Source: M1-B18 sp048264125 (GTDB lineage: Bacteria; Bacillota; Clostridia; Peptostreptococcales; Natronincolaceae). Taken from it: DNA of 64,000 nt. A program made the position numbers and the translations under genes. The DNA is taken from the NCBI GenBank assembly GCA_048264125.1, contig JBLXDM010000004.1, forward strand, positions 248,001 through 312,000. Reading direction: 5' to 3'. The notes under the pieces were generated by a model that was given only the letters and a program-made list of their open reading frames with translations, made no database searches and had not been told where the DNA came from. This document shows, piece after piece, positions 44,906 to 52,822 of this stretch (its first letter is position 1; each line of letters opens with the position of its first letter).

Positions 44906-46135
44906 CTATCTCTTGGCATTGGCAGGTACTGTAATCGGTGGCGCAACCTCCTCTGCAGGTATGACTCGAACCAATGTAGGTACGATATGATCGACTCCGC
45001 TTACCTCCTCCAGCTTTATCTCAAATAACGGCTGCATTGCCTGATGATCCTCTTCTCTAAACCAACGCTTTCCTGTTGGGCTTTCAAATTCCATGCCCCT
45101 CAGGGTTTCTATCAGTAATTCCGTATCGGTGTTTCCTTCAGTCTTTTCCAAGGCAGTCACTAAAGCCATAGCCGCTGCCATTCCTCCGGAGGTGAAGATG
45201 TCTGGTGGACTATTATATTTTTCCTTATGCTTTGTAACCAGCCATTCATTGATAGGATTTTGTGCAACACCATGATAATAGACGGTGAAGCCATGCATGC
45301 CAGCTAAATCCCCCATCATTTTTAGAGCTGCAATTTCAGGGGCTCCTGTCGTAATTTCAATACCCTCCTCTTGAAGGTTAAGCTCCATCAATTGACCCCA
45401 TGGATTATTGGCCCCTGCCCAAATAACATATAGAAAGTCGGGTTTTTCCTGTCTTATTCTCAAAATGAAGGGTGTAAAATCAGTGGTGTCCGCCGGTGGA
45501 AATTCCTGAATCAGTAGTTCTCCACCTTTTTCAGCCAGTGCCGCTACAAAGGGATCGACTGAGGCGTGACCAAAGGCACTGTCGGGTGCTAATGTGGCAA
45601 CCTTTGCATTAGGCTTGTTGTGCATAATCACAGCTGCCATTGCATTTGCATCCTGTGCGGTGCTTCTTCCGGTACGGAATGCATATCTGTTCCAATTGGC
45701 TCCTGTCAGAAAGTCGGCAGCAGCAGGCTCAATCATCAGAAGCTTTTCATATTCCTCAGCAAGACCCAGCAGAGCTGCAGCATCAGCGGATGAAGCAGGT
45801 CCCACCAGCATATCCACCTTATCCTCATCTAAAAGCTTTAAAGCCCTTTCTCTGGCAACGTCCGGCACTGTGGTTGTATCCTCCCAGATAACCTCCAGGC
45901 TTCTACCTGCAACCGCCATGGTTCCGTCGGTGGCATATTCAAGCCCCAGCATAAAGCCTCTTTGCATTTGAACGCCATAATCCTGTAATGCTCCGCTTAG
46001 AGAGGTTAGTCCTCCAATTTTTATAGGACTCTTTACCTCCTCTGGCTCAACGGTGGTTTCCTGGCTGCAGCCTGTTACTACAAAAACCGTAGCCAGTATC
46101 ATTACTAACATAAATGCTAATGCTTTTCTTTTCAA
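44906..46135 (-). CDS. Branched-chain amino acid-type ABC transporter substrate-binding lipoprotein
   Basis: The 409-residue protein has a lipoprotein signal peptide (lipobox VTGC, Cys23) and a Peripla_BP_6/LivK-type domain. It begins KIGGLTSLSGALQDYGVQMQ after the linker and contains VDMLVGPASSADAAALLGLA (about 108-127). It binds the imported substrate outside the cell. Family members bind amino acids, short amides and aromatic acids, so specificity is open. It is the first gene of the operon; the sigma-54 promoter lies about 70 bp upstream. GGGGGAAAACG is a plausible ribosome-binding region. Confidence 0.9.
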   Translation of the reverse strand: MKRKALAFMLVMILATVFVVTGCSQETTVEPEEVKSPIKIGGLTSLSGALQDYGVQMQRGFMLGLEYATDGTMAVAGRSLEVIWEDTTTVPDVARERALKLLDEDKVDMLVGPASSADAAALLGLAEEYEKLLMIEPAAADFLTGANWNRYAFRTGRSTAQDANAMAAVIMHNKPNAKVATLAPDSAFGHASVDPFVAALAEKGGELLIQEFPPADTTDFTPFILRIRQEKPDFLYVIWAGANNPWGQLMELNLQEEGIEITTGAPEIAALKMMGDLAGMHGFTVYYHGVAQNPINEWLVTKHKEKYNSPPDIFTSGGMAAAMALVTALEKTEGNTDTELLIETLRGMEFESPTGKRWFREEDHQAMQPLFEIKLEEVSGVDHIVPTLVRVIPAEEVAPPITVPANAKR

Positions 46136-46201
46136 AACGTTTTCCCCCTTACCATTTTTTTCTACAAAATATATATTTCTTATGAAGCTATTATTATACT
46201 G

Positions 46202-46217
46202 TGCAAGGGTTATGCCA
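46202..46217 (-). promoter_or_regulatory. Sigma-54 (-24/-12) promoter of the transporter-hydrolase operon
   Basis: On the minus strand the sequence reads TGGCATAACCCTTGCA. The GG and GC dinucleotides are exactly 10 nt apart, as required for sigma-54, and match TGGCAC-N5-TTGCA closely. It lies 67 bp upstream of the binding protein start. The adjacent gene encodes a sigma-54 activator, which makes the call strong. Confidence 0.85.
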
Positions 46218-46263
46218 ATTTATTAGAATATATTTCCTTAATTGAATTTTCTGATTTTAAAAC

Positions 46264-46287
46264 CTATGAAAGCGGCTATTTTCATAG
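46264..46287. promoter_or_regulatory. Candidate upstream activator site
   Basis: The inverted repeat CTATGAAA-N8-TTTCATAG lies about 50-70 bp upstream of the -24/-12 promoter, where activator sites often occur. A similar half site, CTTTCATAC, occurs at about 46348. It could bind the helix-turn-helix of the activator encoded at 46517. The remainder of 46136-46516 shows nothing more that I can name. Confidence 0.5.
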
Positions 46288-46516
46288 AAGGATTGGATAT
46301 GCATGGATTCTATTTAAATATTAGATCAAGCAATTTTCAGCTTTTATGTAGGACTTTCATACAAAGTGTAGCAACTTCAGACACAGGCCATATTTTCAAG
46401 GCTCTGTACTATCCTTTATTAATTAAAGAACACTGTCTTCAGCATTAACATACTAAAAACAGCGTGATTTAAAGGATCAGTATTCTATTCTTCTTATCAG
46501 GAAAACTGTGTCCTTT

Positions 46517-47935
46517 TCAGACACTAATTTTATAGAGCTCCAGCTTATCATAAAGGCATGACCTTGAAATCCCCAGCAGCTCTGCTGCTTTCTGCTTGTT
46601 GCCTCTGGTGCTCTTTAAGCATCGTAGAATTGCCTCCCTTTCAACCTCCTCCACCAGCTCACATAGGGGTTTAATAGCACTTGGCTTTGCTGCTGACATT
46701 TCCCTTCTAAAAATATATAAGGGCAGGTGGGAGGTCAGGATTTCCTTTTCCTCAACGAGATTCATCGCCCTCTCCAGCACATTTTCCAGCTCCCTAACAT
46801 TGCCGGGCCAGCCATAGGCCTTCAATATTTCAAGAGCCTCCTGAGATATGGTGCTGACATATAGCCCCAGCTTATCAGAGAGCTTTTTTATCAGACTATG
46901 GATCAAAGCTTCAATATCCTCTCTTCTATCTCTAAGGGGTGCAATTTCTATCGACATTACATGTAGGCGATAATATAAATCCTCTCTGAACTCACCCTTC
47001 TCCACCAGCTGCTGGAGGTTTTTATTGGTGGCTGCGATAATTCTCACATCTATCTTAATCGGATTTGTTCCACCGACCCGCTCTATCTCCTTCTCCTGCA
47101 GCACCCTCAGTAGCTTTACCTGCATTTCCATAGGCATATCCCCTATTTCATCCAGGAAAATGCTTCCCTGATGAGCTAATTGAAACTTCCCAATCTTACC
47201 GCCCTTTTTAGCACCAGTAAAAGCCCCCTCCTCGTAGCCGAAGAGCTCAGATTCCAGCAGATCATGGGGAATTGCACCGCAGTTTACCTTAACGAAGGGA
47301 TGGTGGCTTCTTCTGCTCTCGTTATGTATTGCATTGGCAAAGAGCTCCTTTCCCGTACCGCTTTCCCCCGTAATTAAAACCGTTGAGCTGGTTTTTGCCG
47401 CCTTTCTTCCATACTCCTTGGCCTCTGCAATTTTATTGCTGCTGCCTATGATATTTTCCCAGCTGAACTGGGCCCCTTGAATTTGCTTCAATACCTGCTT
47501 ATAATGCGTTATCTCCGTTTGCAGCAGCTTATTTTTAACAATGATATTCTGAAACTCCTCCATATCATCAAAGAGTACCATGCCAAAGCCGTAGAGCACC
47601 TCACCCTTGTCGTCGAGAATAGGTATTCTATGGACTATAGCAGTATGTCCGTTGGTGAAGGTATGCTTCCAGGCAATCTCAGCCTTTTTTGTCTTCATCA
47701 CCTGAGGAAATCTGGTATTTAAGTTTATCTCAGCCGCAGGCCTGCCAATAGCCTCCTCCTTGGTCACCCCCAGAAATCTGCAGAATTGACTGTTAATCAT
47801 CAATATTCTTGATTCCCTATCCACCAGTATCATTGAAACTGGAATAGGATCAAAAATTTTATAAAACCACTCAATTGTGTTTTTATCTATAATGCCAGAA
47901 ATTAATACACTTTCATTCTTCTCATTTGCAGCCAA
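46517..47935 (-). CDS. PAS-containing sigma-54-dependent transcriptional activator
   Basis: The frame opens with GTG at 47944, but that codon is inside the GGAGGTG site; TTG at 47935, 8 nt after it, gives 472 residues. Domains, with numbering from the frame opening, are: PAS at about 30-130, AAA+ sigma-54 interaction domain with Walker A GESGTGKE at 193-200, GAFTGA at 240-245 and SIFLDEIGDMP, and a Fis-type helix-turn-helix (ILRCLKSTRGNKQKAAELLG) at the end. GAFTGA is the loop that contacts sigma-54. The PAS domain probably binds a ligand. The divergent-looking intergenic region with the sigma-54 promoter makes the neighbouring operon its target. Confidence 0.93.
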   Translation of the reverse strand: MAANEKNESVLISGIIDKNTIEWFYKIFDPIPVSMILVDRESRILMINSQFCRFLGVTKEEAIGRPAAEINLNTRFPQVMKTKKAEIAWKHTFTNGHTAIVHRIPILDDKGEVLYGFGMVLFDDMEEFQNIIVKNKLLQTEITHYKQVLKQIQGAQFSWENIIGSSNKIAEAKEYGRKAAKTSSTVLITGESGTGKELFANAIHNESRRSHHPFVKVNCGAIPHDLLESELFGYEEGAFTGAKKGGKIGKFQLAHQGSIFLDEIGDMPMEMQVKLLRVLQEKEIERVGGTNPIKIDVRIIAATNKNLQQLVEKGEFREDLYYRLHVMSIEIAPLRDRREDIEALIHSLIKKLSDKLGLYVSTISQEALEILKAYGWPGNVRELENVLERAMNLVEEKEILTSHLPLYIFRREMSAAKPSAIKPLCELVEEVEREAILRCLKSTRGNKQKAAELLGISRSCLYDKLELYKISV

Positions 47936-48055
47936 TAGAAACACCTCCGATATTAGACTAGTGTAGCTATCTGTAGGTTAAACACAGCTATTATTACCAA
48001 TTATTCATATTATTCAATGAAAAAAAACGAATACCTTCTGAATTGCAAACAAAAA

Positions 48056-48082
48056 GAATCCGAGTTCACAAAACCCGGATTC
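48056..48082 (-). terminator. Terminator after the PLP enzyme gene
   Basis: The stem GAATCCG / CGGATTC with an inner region ACTT/GGGTT is followed by TTTTTG on the minus strand, 23 nt after the stop at 48105. Confidence 0.75.
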
Positions 48083-48104
48083 CTGCAATACTTTATGTAT
48101 TAAA

Positions 48105-49097
48105 TTATTTTTTTAACCCAGAAAAAAGCTCCGCCTTTGGAAAGAGACCGTAAAGACCCCCGGTGTGTATAAAGAGGATATTCTTATGCTGCAAGCCACC
48201 GGACTTTAGCTCCTCCATCAGGCCTCTCATGGCCTTTCCGGTGTAAACTGGGTCTAAAATAATGCCTTCCTCCCTTGCAAAGGCAGCAATAAATTCCAGC
48301 TCCTCAGCACTGCTGATGCCGTAGCCCCCTCCGCCATAGCCATCGATGATTTTAATATCCTCAAGGCTAAAGCTAGCATCCGTATCCAGATGCTTTAAGC
48401 TATCCTGAATATTTGAGTAAATTCTTTCCTTGAAATAGTCCGCATTGTCACAAATGTTGATGCCATAGATTTCACAGTCATGCTTCAGAAGCTTATTTGC
48501 TATCAATAGTCCGCTGTAGGTGCCGCCAGAGCCTACTGTAGCTACAATTGCATCAAAATGTATGCTTAGCTCCTCCTCCTGACGAATAATTTCCTCCATA
48601 GCCTTGAAGTATCCAAAGGCTCCAATGCCGTCGGAGGCACCCTCAGGAATTATATATGGCCTAAGCCCCTTAGCCGACAGCTCCGCCTTAATGTCCTCCA
48701 TTATATCCCCTCGCCTGTCTTTATAGTCCTCAGGTGATATTTGCCTAACGTCTGCCCCAAACAGCAGGTCAAGGAAATAGTTGCCCTCTGGCGCCTCAGT
48801 ACCATTGCCCCTAAGCACCAAAACCGACCTCAGCCCCAGCTTAGCCGCCACAGCAGCCGTTGCTCTGGCGTGGTTGGATTGAACTCCGCCACAGGTTATA
48901 AGAGTATCACAGTTTTTGTCTATGGCATCCTGAACAACAAACTCCAGCTTTCTGATTTTATTACCGGAAACCTCCGTACCCGTTTGGTCATCCCGCTTAA
49001 TATAGAGGCTAATCCCCTCCGGCAGTTGAGAGGCCTTGAGCTTTTCAATTCTTGTCGGCAGGTTTGCTAAAGAAATAAACTTAGGTATTTTTATCAT
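48105..49097 (-). CDS. D-cysteine desulfhydrase / ACC deaminase family PLP enzyme
   Basis: The 330-residue protein belongs to the fold-type II PLP family of D-cysteine desulfhydrase (DcyD) and 1-aminocyclopropane-1-carboxylate deaminase. The lysine for PLP is in GTEVSGNKIRKLEF (about 40-53), the substrate loop in TCGGVQSNHARATAAVAAKL (about 68-87), and the glycine-rich phosphate-binding loop in TVGSGGTYSGL (about 184). Distinguishing the two activities needs specific residues that I cannot assess. It is transcribed alone, with AGGGGATAGGGG upstream. D-cysteine desulfhydrase is the more likely role in Clostridia. Confidence 0.85.
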   Translation of the reverse strand: MIKIPKFISLANLPTRIEKLKASQLPEGISLYIKRDDQTGTEVSGNKIRKLEFVVQDAIDKNCDTLITCGGVQSNHARATAAVAAKLGLRSVLVLRGNGTEAPEGNYFLDLLFGADVRQISPEDYKDRRGDIMEDIKAELSAKGLRPYIIPEGASDGIGAFGYFKAMEEIIRQEEELSIHFDAIVATVGSGGTYSGLLIANKLLKHDCEIYGINICDNADYFKERIYSNIQDSLKHLDTDASFSLEDIKIIDGYGGGGYGISSAEELEFIAAFAREEGIILDPVYTGKAMRGLMEELKSGGLQHKNILFIHTGGLYGLFPKAELFSGLKK

Positions 49098-49190
49098 TTC
49101 CCCTATCCCCTCATCATCATACTTTTATTAAATTATATCATGCTTTTCCGTTTATTTCCTGCCTCTGACGACGTGTATCATTTCGATTTT

Positions 49191-50552
49191 TTAATCGCTT
49201 ATGCCACGTGGCATTCCCTTTGAGGCTATACACAGGTCCTTCCTGCGATATATCCCCAGCAGCAATCCCATTAGCCCCATGTTTATTACAAAATTCGTGC
49301 CCCCATAGGATATAAAGGGCAGATGAAAGCCTGATATTGGGAACATTCCCAAGTTCATTAATATATTGGCTAAGGCCTGTAGCGCGAAGACCGAAACTAT
49401 TGAAGTAGCTAAATACCTTCCATATCCCTCGTTGATTTTTGAAACCACCAAAAACATTCGTACAATAGCCAATGCAATGACTGCAATGGTTATAATCCCC
49501 GCCAGCCAACCAAAGGCGGAAATGATGTAAGTAAATATAAAATCAGTGCTTGCTTCAGGCAAGGCCATTCTTGAGGCTCCCTCATGGATGAAGTACATAT
49601 CCTCCCCCTTACCCAGCATATTTGCTCCCGAGAGCATTTTGTTTATCACCGTATTGATATAACCATTGCCATTGGGGTCCTGAGCAGGATTTAAGAAGAC
49701 TAATAGTCGAGCCCGCATATACTGATTCTGCAGGATATTCATAAGGAATAGCAATGCTGACAATAAGCCTGCACCTGATAACGAAAGCAAATAAAGCCTT
49801 CTATTTCCTTTAAAGCCCTTGCTCATTATAGTTAATAAAATAATTATCCCAAAGCCCCATATCAGCAGCAGAGCCGACGAAGCCGAAGGCTGACTCAAGC
49901 ATGCATACACCGCCAGCAAGGATAAAAGCATCAGCTTAAGCATATCGATTACCCTGCCCTTGGCCCATTTGTTTACGAGACCTGAAAATGCTATCAGAAA
50001 TGAAGCAATTGCCACAGAAGCAGGTGCTATTCTTAGGCCACCAATTGCTATTTGAGGAGCTCCATTTATTCTATAGCCCAGCCTAATGCCTATAAATAGA
50101 AATGCTAAGGTCCCAATAAACAAATGTAATGCGTATTTTTCAAGTCTTGTATAGTCAAAAAAGAAGGCGGCTGCAAATACGCCAAGCCCCATGAGTATAT
50201 AGGCAGGATAGGACCGCATTAGCTGATTAGGGCTTAGGGTTGAAGCATTGTCAATGGCCAGCCAGTACAGAGCCACAGCGCCAATAGTTACCATTACACC
50301 TATTAATGCAATTATAGACCATTCAGTTTTAGGGCTATGGGTTTTGTTCAGGTCCTTGCCAATTTCTATCGGGTCCCCCATTTCCTTTACTGCTTTTATT
50401 TCAGCTTCAGCCTCACTCATCCCTTCAGATGCATAGCCATCTATTAATTCAAGAATATGTCCCTCCAGCTCCCTTGAAATATCGGGAAGTACATTTTTAT
50501 ATTTAATCTCCTGAGATACCCGCTCTAAGAAGTCATCGATATACCTACTCAA
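49191..50552 (-). CDS. SEDS family (FtsW/RodA/SpoVE-like) protein with N-terminal HAAS domain
   Basis: The start is TTG at 50552, 7 nt after GGGAGGTG; GTG at 50561 lies inside that site. The 453-residue protein is a fusion. Residues 1-75 (SRYIDDFLERVSQEIKYKNV, then SEAEAEIKAVKEMGDPIEIG) form a HAAS/permease-prefix domain. The rest has about ten membrane helices of the SEDS peptidoglycan glycosyltransferase family, with LPEASTDFIFTYIIS near residue 335 carrying the aspartate known to be essential in RodA/FtsW, and ISGFHLPFISYGGTNFV near 415. The stop codon of padR overlaps its start (TTGAGTAG). It may be a stress-induced or sporulation-specific glycosyltransferase. Confidence 0.88.
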   Translation of the reverse strand: MSRYIDDFLERVSQEIKYKNVLPDISRELEGHILELIDGYASEGMSEAEAEIKAVKEMGDPIEIGKDLNKTHSPKTEWSIIALIGVMVTIGAVALYWLAIDNASTLSPNQLMRSYPAYILMGLGVFAAAFFFDYTRLEKYALHLFIGTLAFLFIGIRLGYRINGAPQIAIGGLRIAPASVAIASFLIAFSGLVNKWAKGRVIDMLKLMLLSLLAVYACLSQPSASSALLLIWGFGIIILLTIMSKGFKGNRRLYLLSLSGAGLLSALLFLMNILQNQYMRARLLVFLNPAQDPNGNGYINTVINKMLSGANMLGKGEDMYFIHEGASRMALPEASTDFIFTYIISAFGWLAGIITIAVIALAIVRMFLVVSKINEGYGRYLATSIVSVFALQALANILMNLGMFPISGFHLPFISYGGTNFVINMGLMGLLLGIYRRKDLCIASKGMPRGISD

Positions 50553-50883
50553 GGCAAGCACCTCCCATCACCTTATTTATGGTGCTGCTATAAACCTGCC
50601 ACTCCTCCTTCTTTTCCTTCAAAAGCCGCTCACCCTTGCTAGTAATATGATAATATTTGCGTTTACGGGCCGAGGTGCTGTCCTCCCAATAGGCTTCAAC
50701 CATGCCTTCGCTTTCCAGGGTATGGAGAATGGGATACATGGTGCCTTCCTTTAGGGTAAAGGTGCTATCAGAACGCCTTTCCAGCTCCTTCACCATCTCG
50801 TAGCCATACATATCCCCTGAGCTTAATAAATTAAGTATCAGCATCGTGGTACTGCCCTTCATAAGGTCCTTGTCAATTTTCAT
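50545..50883 (-). CDS. PadR family transcriptional regulator (single domain)
   Basis: This 112-residue PadR protein is of the small type: winged helix with LLSSGDMYGYEMVKELERRS (about 18-37) and the wing EAYWEDSTSARKRKYYHIT (about 66-84), then a short dimerisation helix. PadR proteins of this class are usually paired with a HAAS-domain membrane partner, exactly as here with the SEDS protein. It probably represses its own operon. The ribosome-binding site is AAGGAGGTA. Confidence 0.9.
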   Translation of the reverse strand: MKIDKDLMKGSTTMLILNLLSSGDMYGYEMVKELERRSDSTFTLKEGTMYPILHTLESEGMVEAYWEDSTSARKRKYYHITSKGERLLKEKKEEWQVYSSTINKVMGGACLE

Positions 50884-50929
50884 TTTAATACCTCCTTTAT
50901 ATATGCATCGACTTTCTATGTATATATAG

Positions 50930-50959
50930 ATTATATTATTTTAAATCGACCATTGTCAA
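50930..50959 (-). promoter_or_regulatory. Sigma-A promoter of the padR-SEDS operon with overlapping operator-like sequence
   Basis: TTGACA and TATAAT are 18 bp apart on the minus strand, a near-perfect promoter. A near-palindrome CTATRTATAYATAG (50916-50929) lies just downstream of the -10 box and is a candidate site for PadR. Confidence 0.75.
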
Positions 50960-50990
50960 GTGCATAAAAAATTAAATTTTCCTTTGAAAT

Positions 50991-51138
50991 AGAACAAAGT
51001 GGCTCCGCCACGTTGTTTTCCAGGGAACCCATGCGTTCCCTAGGACGCTTCGCTGTACCCTCCTTATATTAATAAGGGGGAGTGGCCCCCTTAACAACCC
51101 CCCATTTCATAGGAAATAAAACGAACTTTCCTATGAAA
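50991..51138. repeat. Repeat A, copy 2: about 150-bp structured intergenic element
   Basis: This copy keeps every hairpin of copy 1. GTGGC/GCCAC and GGGAAC/GTTCCC are perfect here. The terminal hairpin is TTTCATAGGAA / TTCCTATGAAA, where one G-C pair of copy 1 has become T-A on both sides. The GGGGG/CCCCC hairpin has a different loop. It lies between the terminator of chrA and the padR promoter, the same context as copy 1: downstream of one minus-strand gene and upstream of the next. Confidence 0.85.
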
Positions 51139-51166
51139 AAAAAGCCTGACCCAAAGGACAGACTCT
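51139..51166 (-). terminator. Intrinsic terminator after chrA
   Basis: On the minus strand AGTCTGTCC-TTT-GGGTCAGGCT forms a hairpin with G-T pairs and is followed by eight Ts. It lies about 30 nt after the chrA stop and directly beside repeat A. Confidence 0.65.
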
Positions 51167-51194
51167 CGCTGTAGACTTGCTTTTATTCGCTTAT

Positions 51195-52394
51195 TTAAAT
51201 AACAAAGCCTGCAATTAAAGCCAATAGCACAATCATAGGTGCAGGAGCCTTCTTTGTCAACAATAGCAGCAGGGTAATCAGCATAATGACGATATTGTCG
51301 GGTGAAAATCCGCTTCTTTGCATCAATATTATTGCAGAAACAGAGATTAAGCCACCGGCAACCGCATTAATACCCCTAAGGGATACCTTGATTCCCCTAA
51401 TCCTCTTGAGGCTTTCCCAAATTGGGTAGATAAAATATATCAGTAGAAGTCCCGGCAAAAATATTCCTATCCCACCCGCAGCAGCACCTAGCAGCTGCGT
51501 AATAGCACCGTATTCCCTAGCAGCCATACCACCAGCATAGGCACTAAAGCTAAACATAGGCCCCGGCAAGCCTTGAACGAGGCCATATCCGGTTAAAAAT
51601 TCCTGATTGGTCATATACTGATTCACCTGCACCAGCTCACTATGCATTACCGGCACTACCACCTGCCCTCCACCAAAAACCAAGTACCCATAACGATAGA
51701 AGGCCTCAAATAAATTAATGATCCTACTGTCCCAAACGACTGCAAGTAAAATACTGCCAATAGCAAGGATTGCAAAGGCCACAAGGTATTTCCAGGGCGG
51801 ATTTAATTTTACAGTATGCCATAGGTCCTTCTCCTTGGCGGTGAGGATGCTGACGATACCCCCAGCTATCAAAACAGCAGGGAAAATCCAGGCTTCACGG
51901 ATAAAATAGGTGGTGATTCCTCCGAAGAGCAATAACGATAAAGTCATTTTATCGGTTACGACCTTCCGCCCTATCCTATAGGCAGCTACTACAATGAAGC
52001 CCACCGCCATAGGACCGATGTAACGAAGTCCCTCCTGTGAAATATTCCTGCTCTCAAGGAACTGATATAAAAATGAAAGCAGCGTCATCAATAAAAGAAC
52101 AGGCAACGCCCATACCAGCATAGTTAAAAATGCCAGCACAGGTCCCCCCTTTTTATGTCCGATGGCAACAATGGTCTGTGTACTGGTGGGACCCGGAAGA
52201 ATGCTGCAGAGGGCAATTAGCTCCACCAGCTCCTCCTCACTAAGATAGTTCTTTTTTATTACCAATTGATCAGTAAAAACACCGTAATGAGCCTCAGGGC
52301 CTCCATAGGCACCCAAGGAGCATATAAAGACATCCTTCAGAAAGCTGCTGCGGGTAACCTCCCTCTGATGGTTGACGTCTATATTCCTCTTCAT
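51195..52394 (-). CDS. chrA: Chromate transporter family protein ChrA
   Basis: The 399-residue membrane protein is a two-domain (long) CHR family member. Each half has the CHR pattern: LGAYGGPEAHYGVF at about 32-45, CSILPGPTSTQTIVAIGHKK at about 62-81, and again FGGGQVVVPVMHSELV at about 238 and GYGLVQGLPGPMFSFSAYAG at about 268. Such proteins export chromate in some bacteria; in anaerobes the natural substrate may be another oxyanion. No chromate-responsive regulator is adjacent. Confidence 0.88.
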   Translation of the reverse strand: MKRNIDVNHQREVTRSSFLKDVFICSLGAYGGPEAHYGVFTDQLVIKKNYLSEEELVELIALCSILPGPTSTQTIVAIGHKKGGPVLAFLTMLVWALPVLLLMTLLSFLYQFLESRNISQEGLRYIGPMAVGFIVVAAYRIGRKVVTDKMTLSLLLFGGITTYFIREAWIFPAVLIAGGIVSILTAKEKDLWHTVKLNPPWKYLVAFAILAIGSILLAVVWDSRIINLFEAFYRYGYLVFGGGQVVVPVMHSELVQVNQYMTNQEFLTGYGLVQGLPGPMFSFSAYAGGMAAREYGAITQLLGAAAGGIGIFLPGLLLIYFIYPIWESLKRIRGIKVSLRGINAVAGGLISVSAIILMQRSGFSPDNIVIMLITLLLLLTKKAPAPMIVLLALIAGFVI

Positions 52395-52680
52395 ATTGCT
52401 CTCCCTCCTTTAATAAGCACTTTAATAAGTAATATCCAATAATTTTGTATATCGATGAAATTGTATAATAAAGGTGAGTAGTATGTTTATATATACGCTT
52501 TTATAGTGTTATACAATTTCCTAAATCAACAATAAATTATAGAGATATTTTATATCGCATTTCGATATCGTTATTATATATTAAATTATACATAGTATTA
52601 AACATTATTTCAAGAGAAATATAAGAGAATAACAGCTGCGAATTGTTAACACTTAGTAAAGTCATATCTCTTATGTTATT
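52395..52680. other. Intergenic region upstream of chrA
   Basis: This AT-rich stretch is part of the 428-bp gap between chrA and the chemoreceptor gene. I see no gene or named RNA. Only tandem AT-rich promoter-like hexamers are visible, none convincing. Repeat C copy 1 and the chemoreceptor terminator occupy the rest of the gap. Confidence 0.4.
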
Positions 52681-52715
52681 ATAGCCTTAGCCTGCACAAT
52701 CGGCACCTAAATTGC
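52681..52715. repeat. Repeat C, copy 1
   Basis: The 35-bp sequence starting ATAGCCTTAGCCTGCACAAT is 34/35 identical to 54724-54758. The two copies are in direct orientation and bracket the chemoreceptor gene and its terminator, about 2.04 kb apart. The preceding 9 bp are also similar (TATGTTATT and TATGGTACT). Confidence 0.8.
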
Positions 52716-52748
52716 TAAAAACCCACTGATATGCAACTCAGTGGGTTT
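52716..52748 (-). terminator. Terminator of the chemoreceptor gene
   Basis: A perfect 10-bp stem AACCCACTGA / TCAGTGGGTT is followed by TTTTTAG on the minus strand, about 75 nt after the stop at 52823. Confidence 0.8.
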
Positions 52749-52822
52749 AACAATTATTGTTGAGTTCAAGGTTAAAGCTCCTGAGATAAAATCAGAAGCT
52801 TTTTAATGTTTAAAGGGGAAAG

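Noticed and set aside
46242..46448. Plus-strand frame of 68 codons upstream of the sigma-54 activator gene
   Set aside because: It spans the promoter/activator region, has no ribosome-binding site and no recognisable composition.
49138..49509. Minus-strand frame of 123 codons in the end of the SEDS gene
   Set aside because: It is a frame shadow of the SEDS coding region with atypical composition.
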